Shown here: positions 3,480 to 6,013 of the stretch, in pieces
Numbering within the stretch: the first letter of the stretch is position 1
Layout: every line of letters starts with the position of its first letter
NCBI GenBank assembly: GCA_015490255.1
Contig: WFYF01000247.1
Location: forward strand, 1-6,013
Direction: 5' to 3'
DNA from: Caldifarciminota bacterium
Lineage (GTDB): Bacteria > Hydrothermota > Hydrothermia > S141-80
DNA: 6,013 bases
Position numbers and translations under genes: made by a program
Notes under the pieces: generated by a model
Told to the model about the DNA's origin: nothing
The model's input: only the letters and a program-made list of their open reading frames with translations
Databases searched by the model: none

Positions 3480-6013
3480 ATGGGAGTGAGTCTGTGGATG
3501 CTGGTGGCCGCAGTGGGCATGAGCCCTTCCTTTGCGGCCCGTCTGGCGGAGGCCTCCCCCGATGAGGTGTTTGAGGTCTTCGTCCTCATGAATCCCCAGC
3601 CGGACTGGCGATATATACAGACCCTGCCAACCTATAAGGAGCGGGTGGACTATCTTCGGGACCTTGCGCGGGTTTCCCAAGAAGGTCTCCGGCGGGCGCT
3701 CGCGCAGGGCAAAATCCAGGTTCAGGAAGTGGCGTCCTACTGGTCCTTCAACGGCTTCCGGATGAAGCTCACGAAAGCGGAACTGGAAAAAGTGCTGGCC
3801 CGGAGCGACGTGTTTTGGGTGGAGCCGGTGCCGCGCTATGTTCTGTTCCGGGGTGTGCCTGCGAAAAACCCGCCTCAACGGAACAAGAAGGTGGTTCCGT
3901 GGGGGATCACAAAAATCCAGGCGGATCAGGCCTGGGCCCAGGGGTACACCGGACAGGGCGTGATCCTGGGTGTGCTGGATTCGGGGTTTGACACCACCCA
4001 TCCGGCCCTTTCCGGAAAGTTCATCCGGCTCAGCGACTTTACCCCGGATGGGAACGCCGCGCTGGACGGGATCGGACACGGAACCCACGTGAGCGGGACC
4101 ATGGTGGGCGGCGATGGACCCGGTCCCTTCAGCACGGACATCGGTGTGGCCCCGGATGCCCGGGTGGTGGGCGCCAAGGTGTTTGACCAGACCGGAAGCC
4201 CGGGAGATTTTCAGGCCGCTTTCCAGTGGATCGCCTCGCTGAAGGCGGACTCGGGGATTGACATCCGGGCGGTGAACAACTCCTGGGGCATCTGCCATGA
4301 CTATGGATTCTCTCTGGCCCACTGGAATGATGTCCTCCTGTGGTGGAACCTGGACATCCTGCCGATTTTCTCCAACGGAAACGCGGACGCCACCTGCTCC
4401 GGTCCCACCTATGGAAGCGTGTCCACTCCCGCGGCGTATCCCACCGTCATCGGTGTGGGAGCCACAAACAGCTATGACGCTCTGGCATCCTTCAGCCAGT
4501 GGGGTCCTGCACCCAACACGAGTCCGGTCAACGACCCGCAATACTGGTATGAGCCAGGCTGGAACTTCCTGAAACCGGACATTTCGGCACCGGGGGCTTC
4601 CGTGTACTCCGCCCTTCCGGGAGGAACCTATGGAAGCCTGGACGGGACGTCCATGGCCTCGCCCCACGTGACCGGCGCCGTGGCCCTGATTCTTCAGGCC
4701 AACCCCAACCTGACCCGCTATGAGCTCTACACAATCCTCACCCGGAGCGCCGCCCAGACGGTGAACTGCAGCGATTGCTCCGCCTATCCCAACAATCAGG
4801 CTGGCTGGGGCCGCCTGGATGTGCTGACCGCCCTCCAGATGCTCCAGGATCCCTTCCTCACCCTGGACAGTCTGGTGTTTTCCTATCCCGGTGGCGATCA
4901 GTGGGATCCCGGGGAAGTTCTGACCATTGACGTGCGGCTTGCGAACACGGGGGCGGACACGGCAAAGACCGTGACCGGGACCCTGACGGTGTCCCATCCC
5001 GGGGTGAGTGTGACGGACGGCAGCGCGTCCTGGCCGGATCTGGCCCCCGGAAGTTCGGCTTTCACCACGGACGGCGGGTTCACGGTGCAGGCGTCCGCCA
5101 CGGCCCAGGCCGGGGACGTGACCTTCACCCTCTATCTCTCCTTCACCGACTCCCAGGGCAACCCCATGGCCGACACCCTGACCTTCACCTTTCTCCTGGG
5201 ACGTCCCCGCTTTGACGTGTATGACGTGGACGCCGGGGATCTGGCCGTGAACTTTACCAGCGTGGGGGCCTTTCCCAGCCCCGCCGAGGTCGGCAGTGCC
5301 CCGGGCTCGGGCGTGGGCTTTGACTATCTGGGCAACAACCTGCTCTACTACGGTTCGCTTGCGGCGGGAACCGGATTCACCTATGTGGTGGATCGCTGGT
5401 ACGGCTCCACCCAGATCAATCAGGACTTCAACGTAAAGTCGGGCGGGAGGATCCTGGAGATCGCGCCGCCGGTTCTGGGCGACTTCCAGATCGCAAACCA
5501 GATGACGGATTCGGGTCACGCAAGCCCGAAAGGGCTTGAGGTGATCCAGTCCGCTTACACCTTCAGCGGACCCAGCTACGGCAACATCATCTTTGTCCAG
5601 TATGCCCTGTTCAACACCGGATCCACAGACATCACCAACGCCTATGCAGGACTGTTCCTGGACTTTGATATTGATTCCTTCAGCCTGAACTCGGGAGGCG
5701 TGGACGCCGGGCGCAACCTGGTTTACATGTACAACCCCGTGCTGACCAGCTTTGCCGACACCGCCTATGCCGGGGTGAAGGTGATGGGTGCGGCGATAGG
5801 CTCCGGAGGAGGTTCTTCGGTCAATGTGGCCAACCTCTCCCTGCTCCACAACCCCACCGACGTGTACAACGGAACAAGCGAGCTCACCAAGTATGACTTC
5901 CTCAGCGGCAACAGAAGCCTGCCTTCGCCGGACAGCGGGAATGCAGATTATTCCCTGGTGGTCTCGGTGGGACCCTTCACCCTCTCCGCCAGCGCCGCAG
6001 ACACCCTGTATGC
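3480..6013 (+). CDS. Secreted subtilisin-family (S8) serine protease, bacillopeptidase F-like, partial
   Basis: At least 844 codons are open to the right edge with no stop, so the C-terminus is missing. Residues 1 to about 20 form a signal peptide (hydrophobic SLWMLVAAVGM, then SPSFAA). Residues about 27-120 resemble an I9-type propeptide and chaperone, with FNGF at 90-93 and WVEP before the catalytic domain. The S8 domain (about 140-455) begins at WGI (141-143). It carries Asp167 in LDSGFD, His200 in GHGTHVSGT, oxyanion Asn301 in SNGNAD, and Ser391 in GTSMASPH. VNNSWG (265-270) and the layout around it point to the bacillopeptidase F group. Four cysteines (272, 306, 430, 433) may form disulfides outside the cell. 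An Ig-like beta-sandwich (about 458-575) follows, then a beta-rich module (about 578-844+). All catalytic residues are present, so an active exported endopeptidase is likely. Its substrate cannot be told from sequence. It follows lgt by 73 bases and may have its own promoter. Confidence 0.93.
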   Translation, partial: MGVSLWMLVAAVGMSPSFAARLAEASPDEVFEVFVLMNPQPDWRYIQTLPTYKERVDYLRDLARVSQEGLRRALAQGKIQVQEVASYWSFNGFRMKLTKAELEKVLARSDVFWVEPVPRYVLFRGVPAKNPPQRNKKVVPWGITKIQADQAWAQGYTGQGVILGVLDSGFDTTHPALSGKFIRLSDFTPDGNAALDGIGHGTHVSGTMVGGDGPGPFSTDIGVAPDARVVGAKVFDQTGSPGDFQAAFQWIASLKADSGIDIRAVNNSWGICHDYGFSLAHWNDVLLWWNLDILPIFSNGNADATCSGPTYGSVSTPAAYPTVIGVGATNSYDALASFSQWGPAPNTSPVNDPQYWYEPGWNFLKPDISAPGASVYSALPGGTYGSLDGTSMASPHVTGAVALILQANPNLTRYELYTILTRSAAQTVNCSDCSAYPNNQAGWGRLDVLTALQMLQDPFLTLDSLVFSYPGGDQWDPGEVLTIDVRLANTGADTAKTVTGTLTVSHPGVSVTDGSASWPDLAPGSSAFTTDGGFTVQASATAQAGDVTFTLYLSFTDSQGNPMADTLTFTFLLGRPRFDVYDVDAGDLAVNFTSVGAFPSPAEVGSAPGSGVGFDYLGNNLLYYGSLAAGTGFTYVVDRWYGSTQINQDFNVKSGGRILEIAPPVLGDFQIANQMTDSGHASPKGLEVIQSAYTFSGPSYGNIIFVQYALFNTGSTDITNAYAGLFLDFDIDSFSLNSGGVDAGRNLVYMYNPVLTSFADTAYAGVKVMGAAIGSGGGSSVNVANLSLLHNPTDVYNGTSELTKYDFLSGNRSLPSPDSGNADYSLVVSVGPFTLSASAADTLY
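4851..5204 (+). other. Ig-like (CARDB/C25-type) domain in the protease
   Basis: Residues about 458-575 of the protease show the pattern of an Ig-like fold: WDPGEVLTIDVRLANTG, a 'SHPGVSVTDGSASW' strand pair, a DLAPGSS turn and a FTVQASATAQAGD strand. The 'lxNtG...vtgtL' and 'laPGxS' signatures are common in adhesion-like domains after secreted protease domains. It probably acts as a spacer or in substrate or surface contact. The fold is inferred from pattern only. Confidence 0.6.
5211..6013 (+). other. Beta-rich C-terminal module of the protease, unnamed, cut by window edge
   Basis: Residues 578-844 have no motif I can tie to a named domain. They are rich in Gly, Asn, Ser and aromatic residues and contain no Cys. 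Landmarks are GVGFDYLGNN (611-620), VVDRWYG, DSGHASPKG (677-685), an acidic DFDID (728-732) that could bind calcium, and GPFTL (831-835) near the edge. From memory, similar blocks follow S8 domains in proteases of uncultured WOR-3, Hydrothermae or Caldithrix-like bacteria, often before a secretion-sorting domain. That domain, if present, is beyond the window. Confidence 0.5.

Noticed and set aside
2600..3589. Minus-strand open frame opposite lgt and its flanks
   Set aside because: Lgt on the plus strand is unambiguous. The minus peptide has no membrane segments or motifs.
3441..5849. A minus-strand open frame of about 800 codons opposite the protease gene
   Set aside because: It is in exact codon register with the protease. 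It stays open because the protease gene avoids TCA, TTA and CTA codons, the reverse complements of stops. The translation is low-complexity, rich in Gly, His and Arg, and has no recognisable domain.

Overview
The window is a GC-rich bacterial chromosome segment (roughly 60% G+C by eye). It is tightly packed with genes, all on the plus strand. It holds the 3' end of one gene, four complete genes and the 5' part of a sixth gene that runs off the right edge. No RNA genes, mobile elements, CRISPR arrays or long non-coding stretches are visible. The largest gap between genes is 73 bases.

Bases 1-3406 look like one housekeeping operon: the RimM C-terminus (ribosome maturation), the DNA polymerase III delta' clamp-loader subunit (holB), deoxyribose-phosphate aldolase (deoC), 3-oxoacyl-ACP reductase (fabG) and prolipoprotein diacylglyceryl transferase (lgt). 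Junctions are ATGA overlaps (rimM/holB, deoC/fabG), a TGATG overlap (fabG/lgt) or an 11-base gap filled by a Shine-Dalgarno sequence (holB/deoC), so the genes are probably co-transcribed and partly translationally coupled. The genes serve different pathways: ribosome assembly, replication, deoxynucleotide breakdown, fatty acid synthesis and lipoprotein maturation.

From 3480 to the right edge there is one open frame of at least 844 codons. It encodes a secreted subtilisin-family (S8) serine protease with a signal peptide, an I9-like propeptide, a bacillopeptidase F-like catalytic domain with an intact Asp/His/Ser triad, an Ig-like beta-sandwich and a further beta-rich C-terminal module. No stop codon is reached. 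The gap before it contains a strong ribosome binding site, a plausible sigma70-type promoter and a 28-base dyad centred on the proposed -10 element, so this gene may have its own control.

The protease architecture resembles, from memory, secreted proteases of uncultured and often thermophilic FCB-like or WOR-3/Hydrothermae-type bacteria, in which a C-terminal sorting domain often follows. The taxonomic guess is weak. I see no convincing new multi-gene system here. The items most worth following up are the C-terminal module of the protease and the dyad/promoter region in front of it.
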